NCBI RefSeq assembly: GCF_000421225.1 | Contig: NZ_ATWL01000002.1 | Coordinates: 124,001-188,000 of the forward strand | From: Ruania albidiflava DSM 18029 | GTDB taxonomy: Bacteria; Actinomycetota; Actinomycetes; Actinomycetales; Beutenbergiaceae | Direction: 5' to 3' | Length of the DNA: 64,000 bases | Shown: one piece after another, positions 62,983-64,000 of the stretch | Position numbering within the stretch: the stretch's first letter is position 1 | How the letters are laid out: each line of letters opens with the position of its first letter | Made by a program: the position numbers and the translations under genes | The notes under the pieces: model-generated | Database searches by the model: none | Told to the model about the DNA's origin: nothing | Seen by the model: the letters and a program-made list of their open reading frames with translations, nothing else

Positions 62983-63222
62983 ACGGCCACCCACGTTATG
63001 CAGTCATTGACCGAAGTGAAACCGGCCGTTGACAGTCCTGCGGCGGATACTCGATCCCGGCAGCACGGAGTAACTCGCTTCCTGCTGCGGGAAATGGACT
63101 GCCTCCGAGCCGGCGAAAAATGCCTCTCGAATTGCGTCCAAATAGTGAGACGGGCTGGTGTTCTGTGACGACGAACGACGAAAGGAGACCTGCCTCACAG
63201 ATACCGCTACTAGGCTGGCCGG

Positions 63223-64000
63223 GTGGAGCAGGGCAGGGCGACGGGCGAGGAGCAGAGCGTTGCCGTGCCGGCAGGCTCGCCCACTGAGGAACGGCACCCA
63301 GGCAGCCGTGACATCGACACCATGGGGACCGCCGGCGTCGTGGCCACCATCCTCGCCGAGGACGTGGGCATCGCCGCCGCTGTGGCCGCCCAGGCCTCTG
63401 CGATCACTGCGCTGGTGCAGCTGGGCGTGGCTGCGCTGCGCGACGGTGGGCGGATCCTCTACCTCGGTGCGGGCACCTCCGGTCGGCTGGCGGTGCTCGA
63501 CGCTGCCGAGCTGCTGCCCACCTACCGGGTCGGTGCGGACCAGGTGCGCGGGCACATCGCCGGCGGAGAGCGCGCCATGCTCCACCCGGTGGAGGGGGCA
63601 GAGGACGACCCGGAGGAGGGGCGTGCCGCCGTCGCCGACGTCACCGCCGCCGACCTGGTCATCGGTGTGGCCGCCAGCGGACGCACCCCCTACGTCCGCG
63701 GCGGCCTGCAGCACGCTCGTGCCGTCGGTGCCAGCACCGGACTGCTCTCCTGCAACCCCGCCGCCCCGCTCGCCGCGTTCGTCGACGTGCCCGTGCTCGT
63801 GGACACCGGTCCGGAGGTGATCACCGGCAGCACCCGGATGAAGGCGGGCACCGCGCAGAAGATGGTGCTGAACGCCTTCTCCACGGCGGTGATGGTCCGG
63901 CTCGGGAAGGTCTACTCGAACCTGATGATCGACGTCCTGCCCACCAACGAGAAGCTGCGCGGACGCGTGCTGCGGATGCTCGGCCAGGCCAGCGGTGCCG
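63223..64000 (+). CDS. murQ: N-acetylmuramic acid 6-phosphate etherase MurQ, 3' end beyond window
   Basis: A long SIS-domain protein cut by the window end (259 codons seen). Hallmarks are SPTEERHPGSRDIDTM at the N-terminus, LYLGAGTSGRLAVLDAAELLPTY (phosphosugar site), LVIGVAASGRTPYVRGGL and VITGSTRMKAGTAQKMVLNAFST. MurQ cleaves the lactyl ether of MurNAc-6-P to give GlcNAc-6-P in peptidoglycan recycling. The GTG at 63223 is taken as start because conserved residues begin soon after; no strong ribosome site is visible. It is divergent from ectA; the 240-base gap holds both promoters. Confidence 0.9.
   Translation, partial: MEQGRATGEEQSVAVPAGSPTEERHPGSRDIDTMGTAGVVATILAEDVGIAAAVAAQASAITALVQLGVAALRDGGRILYLGAGTSGRLAVLDAAELLPTYRVGADQVRGHIAGGERAMLHPVEGAEDDPEEGRAAVADVTAADLVIGVAASGRTPYVRGGLQHARAVGASTGLLSCNPAAPLAAFVDVPVLVDTGPEVITGSTRMKAGTAQKMVLNAFSTAVMVRLGKVYSNLMIDVLPTNEKLRGRVLRMLGQASGA

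Overview
The window is very G+C-rich DNA with GTG starts, many 4-base ATGA/GTGA gene overlaps and an actinobacterial gene repertoire: oligoribonuclease, ectABCD, EttA, a pair of dynamin-like GTPases, CmtR and CsoR sensors. This points to a high-GC actinomycete, probably a Micrococcales member with a halotolerant or soil lifestyle. The species cannot be named from the sequence.

Layout. (1) 1-18379 is ordinary chromosome: the end of a phosphonate-type ABC importer operon with an RpiR regulator, a Bcp peroxiredoxin, tRNA-Lys, an SMP-30 hydrolase, an ATP-grasp protein, MgtE, an EamA exporter, a TsuA/TsuB thiosulfate uptake pair, an ABC ATPase, tRNA-His, Orn, a fluoride riboswitch driving two tandem crcB/fluC genes, and a CocE-type hydrolase. 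(2) About 18.4-53.3 kb is an integrated, conjugative-type element that ends at the 3' end of a tRNA-Arg(UCU) gene. It carries a minimal mercury module (merR, merA), a Cd/Pb module (cmtR, cadD), a MobF relaxase, two copper modules, a multidrug-type efflux locus, and an element backbone (AraC, ArdC/ImmA, primase-polymerase, DUF2637, ParB). (3) 53350-64000 is chromosome again: two GTPases, Ssb, EttA, a thioesterase, the full ectoine/hydroxyectoine operon ectABCD, and the start of murQ.

The most interesting signal is in the copper part of the element. Copper handling is split between two regulons that can be read from the DNA. The envelope set (four-helix Csp-type protein, CueP lipoprotein, SHOCT protein plus multicopper oxidase, small membrane proteins, DUF305 lipoprotein) surrounds an OmpR-type regulator/kinase pair. 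Four tandem direct repeats with an exact 11-base period (TGAAG...TGAAG) lie in the intergenic regions of just these genes. They resemble the CopR box described for Corynebacterium. The cytoplasmic set (CopZ, CopA, YHS protein, His-rich CopB, CsoR) carries two CsoR-type dyads of identical design, TACCC-N5-GGGTA. A CDF transporter in the first set lacks both aspartates of the canonical membrane metal site.

The element looks immobilised. A ParB-like gene is fused out of frame to the C-terminal part of a serine recombinase whose catalytic domain is gone, and the recombinase remnant reads into tRNA-Arg. A decayed class I fructose-bisphosphate aldolase gene also lies inside the element. The left boundary could not be fixed, because no convincing copy of the tRNA 3' end was found there.
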